A program made the translations under genes and the position numbers. Source: Saxidomus purpurata (Eukaryota; Mollusca; Bivalvia; Venerida; Veneridae). From it: DNA of 64,000 nt. The stretch covers positions 26,761,301 to 26,825,300 of the forward strand of contig JAFMSR010000002.1 in NCBI GenBank assembly GCA_022818135.1, in the 5' to 3' direction. How positions within the stretch are numbered: the first letter of the stretch is position 1; each line of letters opens with the position of its first letter. Below the pieces are notes generated by a model. The model was not told where the DNA came from, made no database searches, and saw only the letters and a list, made by a program, of their open reading frames with translations. Shown in pieces: positions 35,230-47,067 of the stretch.

Positions 35230-35907
35230 ATGTCAAGGAGACAAATTGGTGAAGCAAACCATTTGTCCTTCATTATAATTAAGTTGAGTTAAATGCTTTA
35301 ATGTAATTTAGACTGAACTGGTTTTCCTTAGATAAGTTAGATTCAGGCCTGGCGTATCTTTGCAAAACTTATGTATAAATCTTGCCCTATTATGTTTGGA
35401 GACCACAGGACATTATGGTCTTAATTAGTGCAACTTGATCATGAACGCTACTGTTCGCTATTTAGTAATTTTTTTTCATAATATGCCTTCGAACAATTAA
35501 AGCCAAAATCAAATTAAAAGATGAATTAGTCCGTTTTTTGAAATCAAGAAAGACTTAACGTTATACAATTATATGCTGTTATTGACGTCAATTTTTTTTT
35601 CGTATGTCCACTGAATTACAACTTACCTAAAACATTAGTCTTTAATTATTATAGCATATACCTTATATAATTATATCACATACAGCAAAGAAATAAATGC
35701 CCACTATAAATTGACTTCTAGACCCCAGAGATAAGCATGCAGGTCTACATATGGTTTTGAAAACTCGGCATATGGAAGCACTTTGTTGGTCAGAATAGGC
35801 TTTTATTACGTATACACTGTTATGATATTGTGAATTGCGCATCTAAGACCTTATCTCATAGCACTAAAACACTTTTATCAAATTAGGACAAAAGGCTGGG
35901 TACTTAC

Positions 35908-35998
35908 ATTAAGTAGGCCATATATAAATGGATTGTAGCATGAGTTGCTCATTGCTAACCAGTTTGAGCAGAACCATACAATGTTTATATATTTATAT
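35908..35998 (-). CDS. Class A peptide GPCR, TM7 exon
   Basis: Minus strand between acceptor ATTTTCAG and a strong GTAAGT donor. It encodes 30 residues after one completing base. It reads YKYINIVWFCSNWLAMSNSC and then YNPFIYGLLN, which is transmembrane helix 7 with the N-P-x2-Y motif of rhodopsin-family receptors. The WLAMSNSCYNPFIY style is typical of the NPY/RYamide/tachykinin/leucokinin group of peptide receptors. The incoming base completes the GA left by the TM6 exon (40900-41000) to Glu, and the outgoing phase 0 matches the tail exon. Mutual phase agreement across three exons makes a functional gene likely. Confidence 0.92.
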
Positions 35999-35999
35999 C

Positions 36000-36740
36000 T
36001 GAAAATATAAAAAGCAATTATAATATACCGGTATAACAAGAATTTGTTGTAAATGTACAGGATTGTTTTGGTCGGTACTTTTCAGAACCATTTTTGTATC
36101 TTCTCAGTCTTCTGAGCATGTAAGCACGTATTCAATGTGTTTACGAATACGATTAATCTAGAATACAACAGTGCCCAATTCTCTTTTTTTTTGTCCAATG
36201 ACATTTGTCAAGTTTAAACGCTTGTGATGTTTTAACTATTGTTTTAAATATTTTTTTAACCATCTATAGTCTACTATAGTAGCTGTATGTTTATACAAAC
36301 ACTTGAGAACATATGTCAATTTATTCAAGACAGTGGTATATATATTGTTATCTGCGTAAAAGTAAAATATTACGCATCGCATGTAAGACAAACTATCTAC
36401 TCGTCTTCCTCCGTTAAATTAAGATTCAATAAATTTGTCTAAGATCTTCAATACCAGACGACCAGTGCTTTATGCATTAAACCTTAATAATGTTGCTATA
36501 TTCAATTACTGTGCTTTTTACAGATCTGACAAATAAGTGTCACTTCATTACATAACAATGCCACCTGGATACCCTTCAACTGGCGGATTATCTTATCAAA
36601 GTGTTCAAAAAGTTGTTGTTGTTGTTGTTGTTCAAAATGGGCTGAATGTAAGTAAAACAACATTAATATATATATTTTTCAAGAAGAACATAATATCGAT
36701 ATTGCCCCTTTTATGCGAAAAATGTCAGTCGTGCGATCTT
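36000..36740. other. GPCR intron sequence
   Basis: Lies between the TM7 and TM6 exons of the minus-strand receptor gene. It contains a (GTT)n run at about 36614-36631 but no further exon is seen. Confidence 0.5.
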
Positions 36741-36742
36741 TC

Positions 36743-36905
36743 TTAAAGCTGCTCGCTCTAAGATTTTGGTAAAAAAATAAAGTTCTCCAAACTGTATATA
36801 AATAACGTATTTTAAAACATATAGTCATATAAAAAGGCTCCAGTATAAATTCCTGTCACGTATATCGTTAAATTTCAAATAATACGCTCCAAAATTCAAA
36901 AGCGT
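36743..36905. mobile_element. MITE family A, truncated
   Basis: TTAAAGCTGCTCGCTCTAAG start and first ~160 bp, breaking off after CAAAAGCGTTG. The second half is absent and duplicated-block sequence follows. Confidence 0.8.
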
Positions 36906-37759
36906 TGTTACACATCTTTCCTGAAAATAAGTAAACATTAAGCCTTAGCAAGCACTATATTCACATTGAAGGATGAAGGCAACGTGATTCACGGAAAGAC
37001 AAGCTTAGGGTTTACTCGTTTTTCGAAATATTAAAAGATAACGCTTTATGCAACAAGTAAATACACAAACACAATCATGTGGTCACTGAATTTCGAGATC
37101 GAATTTACATAGACAACTATAGCAAAAGCGAAATAAGTATATGTAAATGTGTGCAAAGAAACCAAACTTACTGAACCCTTTAAAATATCTCTGTCATTCC
37201 GAATACATGAATGTAGGACCCGGTTTTAAAGTTTACACATAATTACAAAATGTATAATGTTGAAATTCTACAAAGTCCAAATAACAAAGTTGAATTAAAA
37301 ATGAAAAAAACTTTTTTTCTGGTTTTATTGTCCTAGAAACCTTTTGATTACCTATAGTTCGCCTTTCTTATTTTTTTCCCTGACAACGATAACGACAGAA
37401 GTAATTTACTTATAACATGTAAAAAAATACTTCATTCGAGATAACAGCAAACATTATAACTACAGTTCCTAAAATACTTCATAAATTAACGGTTTGAAGT
37501 TTTGAGAATGGGTTTCGTAAAAGGTTTTTTCTCGTTTTTCTCGTTTTCCTCATATCTTTGCCTATCTCAGGAAGTGCTTTGATTATTTATTAAACGCATG
37601 TATGGGACAACAAAACTACATAATTTTGAAAATAGCGTCAGATCGGTACATGCCATTAAATTTAAGATATCTTTTGACATTTCAATTTATTACATAAAGT
37701 CTTTTCAAGGATAAACCAACCCTGCTTATATTATCAAAGTTTCATGACACATAAAGTTT

Positions 37760-38046
37760 ACGTTCATTTGCCATAGTGCAACAAAAATATCATGAGAGTT
37801 ACTTTACTTGACGTATGTCGAGTTAATTAATCGGAAACAAATAGATATATATTTCAATGTGAATGGTGACATTGTTTCTCTACCGATCAACACTATTACT
37901 GCTCGTATATTGCAATAAAACGTTGTATTTTGTGTTTAAGATATGCTTATATTCTCGTTGATTTGGTTCTTATAATATGTGCTTTGCCTTTCTAAGGTTT
38001 GTGATTGCAATAACTGCATGTTCTTTGTGAAAATACTTGTATCTTT
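37760..38046. other. Unique AT-rich intron sequence
   Basis: Nothing recognised; inside the GPCR intron. Confidence 0.35.
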
Positions 38047-38870
38047 AGCTCACCTGAGCATGAAAAGTTCAAATGTGAGCTATTGTGATCGCCTAGTGTC
38101 CGTCGTCTGTCTGTCTATCCACATTTAACCCTTTGTATGCAATAGAGGCTGCATTTTCACTGGATCTTCATGAAACTTGGTCAGAATGACAGAAGTTCTA
38201 ACATGGACCATCTTGGGTCAAAAACAAGGTTACAGGGTCAACTCATAGAGAAACCTTGTGTATGTTATAGAGGTTGCACTTTTCATTGGACCTTCATGAA
38301 ACTTATGAAAGTATGAATGCATTGATGAAGTTAAGGTCTTGTTCGAACGTGGATTATCTAGGGTCAAACTAGGTCACAGGGTCAGATCATAGAAAAACCT
38401 TGTGTATGCATTGTAATCTAATTAACTACATTTAAAAACATGTGCAATGGTAATTGTAATTTAATTGAAGATTTTCTTAACGTAATTGTAATTTAATTAA
38501 TTACATTTCAATGTAATTGACCCCGTGCATACTATGCAATAGAGGTTGAATTTTTCATTGGATCTTCGTGAAACTTTGTCAGTATGATTGCCTTAATAAA
38601 ATGTAGCTCGAGTTTGAACATGGGTTGTCTAGGATTAAAAACTAAGCTACGTAGTGAATTCATAGAAAAACCCTGTGTATGCTATAGAGGTTGCATTTTT
38701 CATTGGACCATCATGAAGTTTGGTCAGTATGATTGCCTTGATAATATCTAGGTTAATTTCGAACATTGATCATCGAAGGTCAAAAACTAGGTCACCCGGT
38801 CAAATCATAGAAAAACCTTGTGTATGCAATTCAAGTTGCAATGTGCATTTGATCTTATTTGAACACTATA
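38047..38870 (+). mobile_element. AGCTCACCTGAGC-type element with tandem units
   Basis: Starts TAGCTCACCTGAGCATGAAA and GAGCTATTGTGATCGCC, followed by about five ~125-bp units with CATTGGANCTTCATGAA, GGGTCAAAAACTAGGTCAC and GAAAAACCTTGTGTATGC. The complement of its start is the end of the repeat at 5874-6290. Confidence 0.65.
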
Positions 38871-38877
38871 AATCCAG

Positions 38878-38952
38878 TGCCTTGGCCAGGATTCGAACTG
38901 GAACCTCCGGATTGATAGTCCAGAGAGTTTACCACTCGACCACGCACAACCT
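38878..38952 (-). tRNA. tRNA-like sequence, probably pseudogene or SINE head
   Basis: Read on the minus strand it has an A-box-like TGGTCGAGTGG, an anticodon-arm pairing CTGGA/TCCGG around a 7-nt loop CTATCAA, and a B-box-like AGTTCGAATCC. The implied anticodon AUC (Asp codon GAU) is atypical for eukaryotes, and the acceptor and T stems pair poorly. I judge it a tRNA-derived remnant. Confidence 0.4.
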
Positions 38953-38959
38953 TTAGAAG

Positions 38960-39790
38960 TGTGTCCTATTAACTTTTATGAACGCATTTAAATCACCACA
39001 AAATATGAAAATGGTCACTTTATCCGCATATGTAAAACTTTTGACAAATGCAAAAGCCAGTTGAAATGACGACTGTAACATAATGTAAAAAACATTTCAG
39101 TAAGGAAATAGAACATAATTAATTTATTAGTTCTCTTGTTTGCTATCTACAAGTTAGCGAATAAAATATACTTATATCTGATATTCGAACTGTTTTGAAG
39201 TGGATAAGAAAAGAAAACTTATATTTATCTATTAACTATTCTATGATTGTTACATTCTCATTACCCTCTTGTGCATATGCTTTACACACGTGGGCGCCAT
39301 CATATTATTTTGTGTTTTATTTGAAGACAGTTATATAGAGTTGGATTTATTTAATTAACAGTTTTTCCAAAGTTTTATGCATGGTCCTAAATTAGACAAT
39401 TGCAATATTGAGCTATGTTTTATATCCATGTCCAGCATTTCTATTTCTTCAATTTTCTTCAATAATTCTAATCATATTACACAATGTTAACGAAATTTGT
39501 GTTCTATTATGGGCTTGTTTCGACCAATACTATCAGTTATGGTTCCTGATTTAACAAACAATGTTTACAATCTTTTACAAGTACTATTTGTATTTACACA
39601 GAAGATCTTAGATGTGTTGGATAATTAATACTTAGTTATGGCTCCTGGTTTAACATGATTTGCATTATCTAAGTATGTTTACACTCCGGCACTATTACAC
39701 TTTCTATAAACTCTAGTACACAGAGTAAGATCTAGACATTGCGACTTTCAGATAAAAACGTTTAAACGTTCAAATCGTTATTCCTGTACA
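38960..39790. other. AT-rich intron sequence, nothing recognised
   Basis: Within the GPCR intron. No element ends, RNA genes or exons supported. Confidence 0.35.
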
Positions 39791-40160
39791 AGTCTGGGCT
39801 GGTTCAAATATTGACCTAGGGATCGTGATTACAACAATCTTAGTAGAGGTCCGCTAGACAATACTATATTTGAGTATAAATACTCTACCAAGAGTGGTCA
39901 AATGATGACCTGTAGGTCAAAATTTACCCTGTTTAGGGGATTGCCTGATTTTGTATAGGCTTATATAGGCACAAAATATTCTAGTTTTAAACCAGAGTTC
40001 TTAGATATTTGTAATGTAGTATTGTTTAATGGACCTTTATGAATATTATCATGATTACCCCCGGGTAGTTGTGAGCCTTCCTGTGATGCGATTGTTGTTA
40101 ATTATAGCCGAAGGTAGCTAGGTGACCAATATAGGGCCATCTAGGCCCTCTTGTTTCAAT
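39790..40160. repeat. Dispersed repeat, GGCCCTCTTGTTT end
   Basis: Related to the block at 1850-2490: CAATCTTAGTAGAGGTC, TGACCTGTAGGTCAAAATTT and the end TAGGGCCATCTAGGCCCTCT. Confidence 0.5.
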
Positions 40161-40895
40161 TTTACTCGTTTTTACTTTTATGGCTTTTACCGTCTCCTTG
40201 GTTCACGACCTATACTCGTCGCCTGTATTCGGACGTGAAATAAATTGCAACAATGACCACAATACGCTCCCCATTTTAAAGCTAAACGTCCAAAGGTTAA
40301 CCATTAAAATACCATGCGTCTCAAAGATAAACTGTTGCATCTATTTGCATGTCTTGTAATCCTATTAACTCTGCGTATAATTAAATCTTGATATTTACGC
40401 AGTGTTACAACGTTACTCAATAATCGTAAAAGGAACACTTCTGATCCTTCAGTTAATTAGGAAAATTTATTATTACACGTAAATGACTTCTACTGGTTTT
40501 AGGCCAATGAATCAACGGTTAAAGCTGAGCGTTTGAAAATTTCAATGCTTAATGCAAATGACCCCTATTGCGTTGACTTCAATGTGTAACAGGCAAAAGT
40601 GACAGTAAGCTTTAACACTAAAACTGTCATTTACATAGTTCAAAGAAATCTCATTAACTTGTAGCTTACAGACTCTTCATATCACATATTGTTGTGGCGG
40701 GAACAAATCCACTGTGATTTAATTTATCGACATAGTTTTATTCAATATCTACCGACCTTTTACAGGAATAAAGTGGTCACATGTGACAATCTTCTAAAAA
40801 GTGAAAATGCTTGAATCTTGTGAGAACTGGTCGTAAAGCGATAGGTAAAATAAAAAGAAAACAAGAAAACATCACCTGTTCTGACATTAACACAC
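40160..40895. other. Intron sequence 3' of the TM6 exon
   Basis: No repeat family identified and no exon seen before the TM6 donor. Confidence 0.35.
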
Positions 40896-40899
40896 TTAC

Positions 40900-41000
40900 T
40901 CATTAACTTGAGGGTAGATCTCTGATATGAAACTGTAGAGTTGAAGTGGCATCCAGCAAATGACAAACAATAGTACCACAATGATAAGCATCTTCACAAC
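40900..41000 (-). CDS. Class A peptide GPCR, TM6 exon
   Basis: Minus strand, 101 bp between acceptor GTTTCTTTCAG and a consensus GTAAGT donor. It encodes VVKMLIIVVLLFVICWMPLQ and then LYSFISEIYPQVNE. This is transmembrane helix 6 with the CW-x-P hinge, preceded by the basic VVKM junction from intracellular loop 3 and followed by extracellular loop 3. The pattern is that of invertebrate peptide receptors (NPY/RYamide/tachykinin/leucokinin type). It ends with two bases that the TM7 exon completes. TM1-TM5 must lie at higher coordinates or outside the window; I found no convincing exon for them. Confidence 0.92.
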
Positions 41001-41019
41001 CTGAAAGAAACAAAAATAA

Positions 41020-41365
41020 GAAAATCAGAGAATGCGTTTGATATCTTTTAAAACTTTTTTTTCAATTTTAATTTTTTTTCAATCCACCAAATGCATGTAA
41101 TTTTGAAATTGATTTAACACCAATTATTAATGTGGTAATGGTTCTGAAAGGACATTTACAAAGATGTTTGCAAAGTAAATGTAACAGATTCAACACTATT
41201 GAAGAAGACCTTATTTGGAAAGGCGATATTAGAATCTAAAAATGGAACTGGACAGGGGTAACCAATTCTAAGTTTCCCATTATAGGCTAGACTTTTTAGT
41301 GTCACTGAAGTCGACGTAACAACATTGTATGCCTGCGTAAAAGTATGCTTGTCTCAAGCTACTAA
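41020..41365. other. Unassigned sequence upstream of the TM6 exon
   Basis: AT-rich, without recognisable exon. It should be GPCR intron if the gene continues to the right. Confidence 0.3.
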
Positions 41366-41368
41366 AGT

Positions 41369-41776
41369 ACTTCCAAAGATTCTATTACTTATATTTTGGA
41401 GGTTATTTAGTTTGGCATTCAGTTATAGGGTATGTCCCTTTAATTATTTCAGATAGTACGAAGAACCTTGTTGTTTCGTGAGTAGCTTTTTAACAATGCT
41501 AGCACCTTACAACCCGTGTAAGTAAATGCAGTCAGAACAAACAATTTTTATGAATGAATGCGTAAATTCATACACTACTACAAGAAACCTGTGCTCGCTC
41601 TCAGGTTTTTGTGAAAGAATAAAGTACTCTCTGAAAATTAGATATTTTTGAACTTATAGTCAATTAAAAAAAGTTTAAATATACATTCTTCCTAATGGGA
41701 CATACCCTATAACTGATGACAAACAAAATACCCCCAAAACATAAATGATAGAATCTTTGGAAGTATTCTAACTTAA
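41369..41776. repeat. Two family B fragments flanking a degenerate A remnant
   Basis: 41369-41442 is an inverted B end (TTATAGGGTATGTCCCTTTAA type). 41590-41690 has a weakened TGCTCGCTCTCAGGTTTT A-type start. 41695-41776 is a forward B end (GGGACATACCCTATAACTGA). Confidence 0.6.
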
Positions 41777-41786
41777 AGTGACATTA

Positions 41787-42938
41787 TGCGCCTCTCCATG
41801 TGCTCAATAAATGTGCTATGTAATTTTAAAATCCTTCCATGCATGACAGAGTAACCATGCATACAGTATTCCATTACTTTAAACACTAAGTGTGACCTTG
41901 ACCTTTGAGGTAGGGACTTGGGTCTTGCACGCGACACATCCGCTTGATGTGCTAGATATTCGTGCCAAGTTATTTTAAAATCCTTCGAAGCATGATAAAG
42001 TTATAGTCCGGACACAAATGTATGCATATATACATGATTCCATTACCTATAAACTCCAAATGTGACCTTGACCTTTGTGGTGGGGATGTGGGTCTTGCAC
42101 GCGACACGTCGTCTTGATGTGCTAGACATTTGTGCCAAATTATTTTAAAATCCTTCAATGCATGACAATGTTACAGTCCGGACACGAATGTGTGCATATA
42201 TGCATATAAATAGGAATCCATTACCTTCAAACTCTGCGTGTGACCTTGACCTTTGAGCTAGGGACGTGGGTCTCGCACGCGACACGTCGTCTTGATGTGC
42301 TAGACATTTGTGCCAAGTTATTTTAAAATCCTTCAATGCATGACAAAGTTATAGTCCGGACACGAATGTGTGCATATATAGAGGAATCCATTACCTTCAA
42401 ACTCTAAGTATGACCTTGACCTTTGAGCTAGGGACGTGGGTCTTGCACGCGACACGTCGTCTTGATGTGCTAGACATCTGTGCCAAGTTATTTTAAAATC
42501 CTTCAATGCATGACAAAGTTACAGTCCGGACACGAATGTGTGCATATATGCATATATAGAGGAATCCATTACCTTCAAACTCTAAGTATGACCTTGACCT
42601 TTGAGCTAGGGACGTGGGTCTTGCACGCGACACGTCGTCTTGATGCGCTAGACATTTGTGTCAAGTTATTTTAAAATCCTTCGATTCATGACAAAGTTAC
42701 AGTCCGGACACGAGTGTGTGCATATATAGAGGATTCTATAACCTTCATACTCCAAATGTGACCTTGACCTTTGAGGTAGGGATGTGGGTCTTGCACGCGA
42801 CACGTCGTCTTGATGTGCTAGACATCTGTGCCAAGTTATTTTAAAATCCTTCAATGCATGACAGAGTTACAGTCCGGACACGAGTTTGTAAGGGGGGACG
42901 CACAGACGGTGCGATTTTAATATGCCACCCTTCGGGGG
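41787..42938 (+). mobile_element. Family C element, 5'-truncated, about six units
   Basis: Begins within the consensus at CCTCTCCATGTGCTCAATAA and ends CACCCTTCGGGGGCATGAAA. Its ~175-bp units are nearly identical to those at 10237-11296, including GTGTGACCTTGACCTTTGA. The short frames in it (for example starting MPSYFKILQCMTKLQSG) recur at 10813 for that reason. Confidence 0.8.
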
Positions 42939-43104
42939 CATGAAAAATTGGACTAAGAAAATAATAGTTCCTTTCTTCACAGTCATCTCCCTTGTTTTAT
43001 TGTTGTTGGTAGAGATTTCGGGAGTGGAAGGGAAGCAACTCCAGCATGCAGTTGTTTTTTTTAAATTGACTCTTCCAGTCAAAATAGGAAAAAAAAACAA
43101 CAGG

Positions 43105-43435
43105 GAAAGCCACGTACCAAACGCAGCCCCCAAAACGAGCCCCACAGACCAGAAGTGCAACCACCAACAACACACACACACAACACACACACAACACAAC
43201 ACACACACAACACACACAACACACAATGTACACACACACACACACACGTACACTACCAACACACACTAGCATACAAAGCACGAGGACAAAACGAACAATT
43301 GGAAAGGAACACAAAAAAAAAAAAAGGGGAAAAAAAAGGGGGAGCGGTGGGGCACCGCCTTGGAACGGTCAGTGGCAAAAACACCACTGGGGAGCTTAAA
43401 CCGGTTTATGGTGCGCACCCAACCTCACTCTTTGG
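43105..43435 (-). repeat. Family I, inverted copy with AC microsatellite
   Basis: AGCCACGTACC, a CACACA-rich tract (43160-43265), GGAGCTTAAACCGGTTTATG and GTGCGCACCCAACCTC mirror the copy at 3264-3645. A/G-rich low-complexity sequence lies at 43310-43345. Confidence 0.75.
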
Positions 43436-43525
43436 AAACTTATTATTTCGTACTGGTAGCTGGAAGAGCTGGAAACAACTATTTCAGCTGGATTTTTACT
43501 TGAAAAAATTGTGCATACTTCCACT

Positions 43526-43899
43526 TTAAAGGGGCACTCCCTACATCTAGCAGATTATATTTCCGAATCATAGAGTATGTGTTCAATGAACGTAAAATAA
43601 TATATAAATACAGTTTCAAAGAAGAACGTATGGCGAAAAATCCCTCAGTTTACCACAATTTATCAATTTAGAGGCTTTCTGTAAAAAATTGCACAATTTA
43701 TCGGTTTATAGATTATTGAATGGTTTATTACACAGGTGCAAATGTACTGCAGTATCTTTTAAACCGCTGATTTTATCGATAATGACTGGGAATGCATAGC
43801 TGAAACTTTAAGGTTAAGTTATAATACTTCCAAAGATTCTATTATTTATGTTTTGGAGGTTATTTAGTTTGGCATCAGCTATAGGGTTTGTCCCTTTAA
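43526..43899. mobile_element. MITE family B, full-length copy
   Basis: TTAAAGGGGCACTCCCTACA start, ATAGGGTTTGTCCCTTTAA end, TTAA at both ends. Confidence 0.8.
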
Positions 43900-45725
43900 G
43901 GACAGTCTCAAATTTCTATACTTCACATAAAGTTCGTGAGATTGTTTAATAGAGACAGTTTCAAAAGAGTCCACAAATATTCACGTAAGTATGTTGGAAT
44001 GCACGATATTAGAAACTGATACCAATACGTCGGTATTCAAAACAGGTATCTGGTGACCTGTTGTAGTGACCGGAATATCTTTATTGACTGACTGTGTAGT
44101 AACTTTCACTGTTAACAGGGGCGTACCTGCCCATACGCCTATACGCCCGTGCGTATAAATAGAAATAAAGGCTTGCAAAAATGAAAATGATTTAAAGGCG
44201 AAAAATGCAATAAAAATCGAACCCTTACCCGGGTTAGGGTTAATCTTTATACCACTGACGAAATTAAAACAAATTTCAAAAAGTCAACTGTATTACATGC
44301 AATAAAACATTCTTAAACAATTTTGTGATTTCATCTTCAATGTCCACTCGCTTTCTTTTTCCAACAGTATATGTAAAGTGTGTACGTTGTTGCCCCCCTT
44401 TGCATATTATCGCTGTTTATATACGGTATCCGAATGATGTTTGTAAACAAGTTCTCCTGAGCGGGAATTTTTGAAATGTCTTCTCCACCCTATCCTGATG
44501 TTTTTATTGAATCATCTGTTAGCTTGTCATGTGATGATAAGTTAGCACTGTTGTCAGAGCGATGGGATGCCCAGGAATACAAGTTTCCAACTAGGTTTGT
44601 ATTTTATTCCCCCCAAAATATAAATAAAGCTGTCCAAACCTTAAATTACATGTATACAACAGATTTGGACTAAGTTTAATAAAACAGGCCATTTGAATTA
44701 TATGCAGTTCATTAAATTTTTATTACAAACTGTACTGTAATATACATACATGTAATTGAAACAAACATGATTTAAACGAAGTATGTGGGCAAGAATGTCA
44801 AATTTTCTTTCTGTATTGTAAAGTATACTTCAAGAAAAAATGATTGAAGCAGGTATTGTGTCATAAAAATATTTATGCGTTTATTGGTTTATTTAAGGTA
44901 CAATGGTGGAAAACTAAGAAAGGCACAGGCGAGCTGGTTCACCACGCACAAGTGGCTAAAATACTCGGTCTCTGCTGATGGGGTGTACTGTGCACCATGC
45001 TTCTTGTTTGGCGAGCAAGACCCAAGATGCAAAGCCCTGTCGAAAGTTTCTGTTTCAGATTGGAGCAACATCAAGAAAATAATTGAAAAACATGAAACTT
45101 CTTTGTATCACGCAGATCAGAAAATTGGAGCCGACAACTTCTTTGCTGTAATGAGGGGTGAGAAAAAAGATATCGAGTGTTCCATTGCCACTCGATACAA
45201 CGTTCTTGTTGAAAAAAACGCCTTATCCTCACCGGGATCGTTGACACTATAGTGTTTTGTGGTAAACAAAACATTGCTTTACGGGGGCATGAAGATGATA
45301 TGGGAAATTTTAAGGCTCTATTGAAATTTCAGGCTAAACACAACACTGTGTTAAATACGCATCTGCAAGAAGGGGACCCCCGCACAATGTACACATCCCC
45401 TAACATACACAATGAACTGATTGGAATAATCGGACATATGCTATCAAGCCAAATAGTAAACCGTTGTAACGCCGCGGGCGTTTTCGGGTTTATTGCTGAC
45501 GAAGCAACGGATGCTGCTACTACGGAGCAGATGGCCCCGCTACGTACACGAGGACGAAGTTCGAGAGGACTTTCTTGGATTTGCAGAGTGTGCAAGCACG
45601 AAGGGGGAGGCTTTGGCAACGGCATTCCTCTAGAATCTTCAGGAGCTAGGTAAGTCATTTCTGGGTACAAATGAACGGGGAGCAATCATTCTCTTTTCGA
45701 AACGAGTTATGTGCTTAGTTTATAC

Positions 45726-45893
45726 TAATTTATTTTAGCTCGATTGTGAAGAAAGCCTGTCACTCTCGAGTCAGCGTCCTGAAAAACCAGTACTGGTGTC
45801 ATATTAGGATGTACGGTCATTACCCTGTTGGGGCTCGAAACCGCAACCTCCGGGATGAGCGGCAGACACATTAACCTCTAAACAACCGTTATG
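45726..45893 (-). repeat. SINE-like insertion with tRNA-like B box
   Basis: On the minus strand it starts GGTTAATGTGTCTGCCGCTC and contains GGAGGTTGCGGTTTCGAGCC, a B-box-like sequence. The other end reads TTTTAGCTCGATTGTGAA on the plus strand; that phrase recurs at 57474. It lies in hAT intron 2. Confidence 0.45.
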
Positions 45894-47011
45894 TGCTTAT
45901 TCAAATGTTCAAAGAGTTTCATTTTATAAAACAGTACCGGTATATACAATAATATTGCAGATTTGTGTCACAAAACGTTCACTTGCCAAATTGTTTTCAT
46001 GTACGCTGATGAAGCCATTCTGTGTAGATAGCTGTTCTTTTTTTATAATCGCTTAGCATAATCTCAAAGTGTATAGAAATTTTCTACATTATTCGCTCCA
46101 GAGAATTATTTTTCTGTATTGAGTATATAGAGGAAGCCATTTAATACAGAATTGTTTAAAAAAATTAAGTGTTGTTTTTATACAGGAGTTGACCTCGACA
46201 AGATGCGCGGACAAGGATATGATGGAGCCAGTAATATGTCTGGTATATACAGAGGGGTGCAGGCACGTATCAGTGCACAGTACCCCGAAGCCATCTACAC
46301 CCATTGTAAGGCCCACTGCCTTAACCTGGCCATTATACACGCATGCAAGATCGGATACATCCGCAATATGATGGATATCGTGCATACAGTGGCCTTTGCA
46401 TTTAATTACTCTGCAAAACGCCTCCTTAACTTCAAAGAGACGCTGGAAGCTGACGACGTGAGCCGAGCCAATATGGAGGAGAGAAAGCGGCTTCAGTCCC
46501 TCTGTGAAACGAGATGGGCAGCACGAGCGGACGCCCTTCACACATTCCTATGTGCATACAGGTAATTTTGGCAAAGTAAATGACTCATAGAAAATATACA
46601 TCGAAAGTTTCGTTGGCACAAGCTATCAATTAATTTGATTATGCAAGAACAGTAGTCTATAAATTTAAAATTTCATTTTTGAAAATTATTTGGGTACGCA
46701 TTTACAATTTCAGAACTGTAGTGACGTCACTTGAGCAGCTTGCTGACGACGGAGACACAAAGGCATCTGGGCATAAAACATCAGTCTTGCAGTTCAGCTT
46801 TATTGTGTCGTTGGGTAGCTGCCGAACACGTCCTATCGACTCTTGTTTCCTTGTCGACCGCACTGCAGAGCAAAACCTGTGACCTGGTCAAAGCTGCAAA
46901 CGACACTAGGATTGTGGTAAGGCTGCTACAGGTACACCGTTATTTCGCAATTTCCCCAGTATGTTCGATACTTGCACGGTACGTCCGAAGTGTGTCGTGT
47001 ACACTCCGATA

Positions 47012-47017
47012 CAACAA
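47012..47017. other. Target-site duplication, left (CAACAA)
   Basis: CAACAA abuts the AG start of the palindromic element. It is identical to 55309-55314; 6 bp is the characteristic Polinton/Maverick duplication length. Confidence 0.9.
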
Positions 47018-47067
47018 AGTAGTCAGGGGTGCTCATCCAGACCACATGCACTCGGTGACCCCTTCTA

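Larger units (their letters stand above)
30640..37760. repeat. Segmental duplication, copy 2
   Basis: Same anchors and orientation as 19640-25560, but interrupted by different repeats (family C with J at 31634-33681, B at 34956, A at 36743). It contains two GPCR exons that I did not find in copy 1. Confidence 0.6.
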
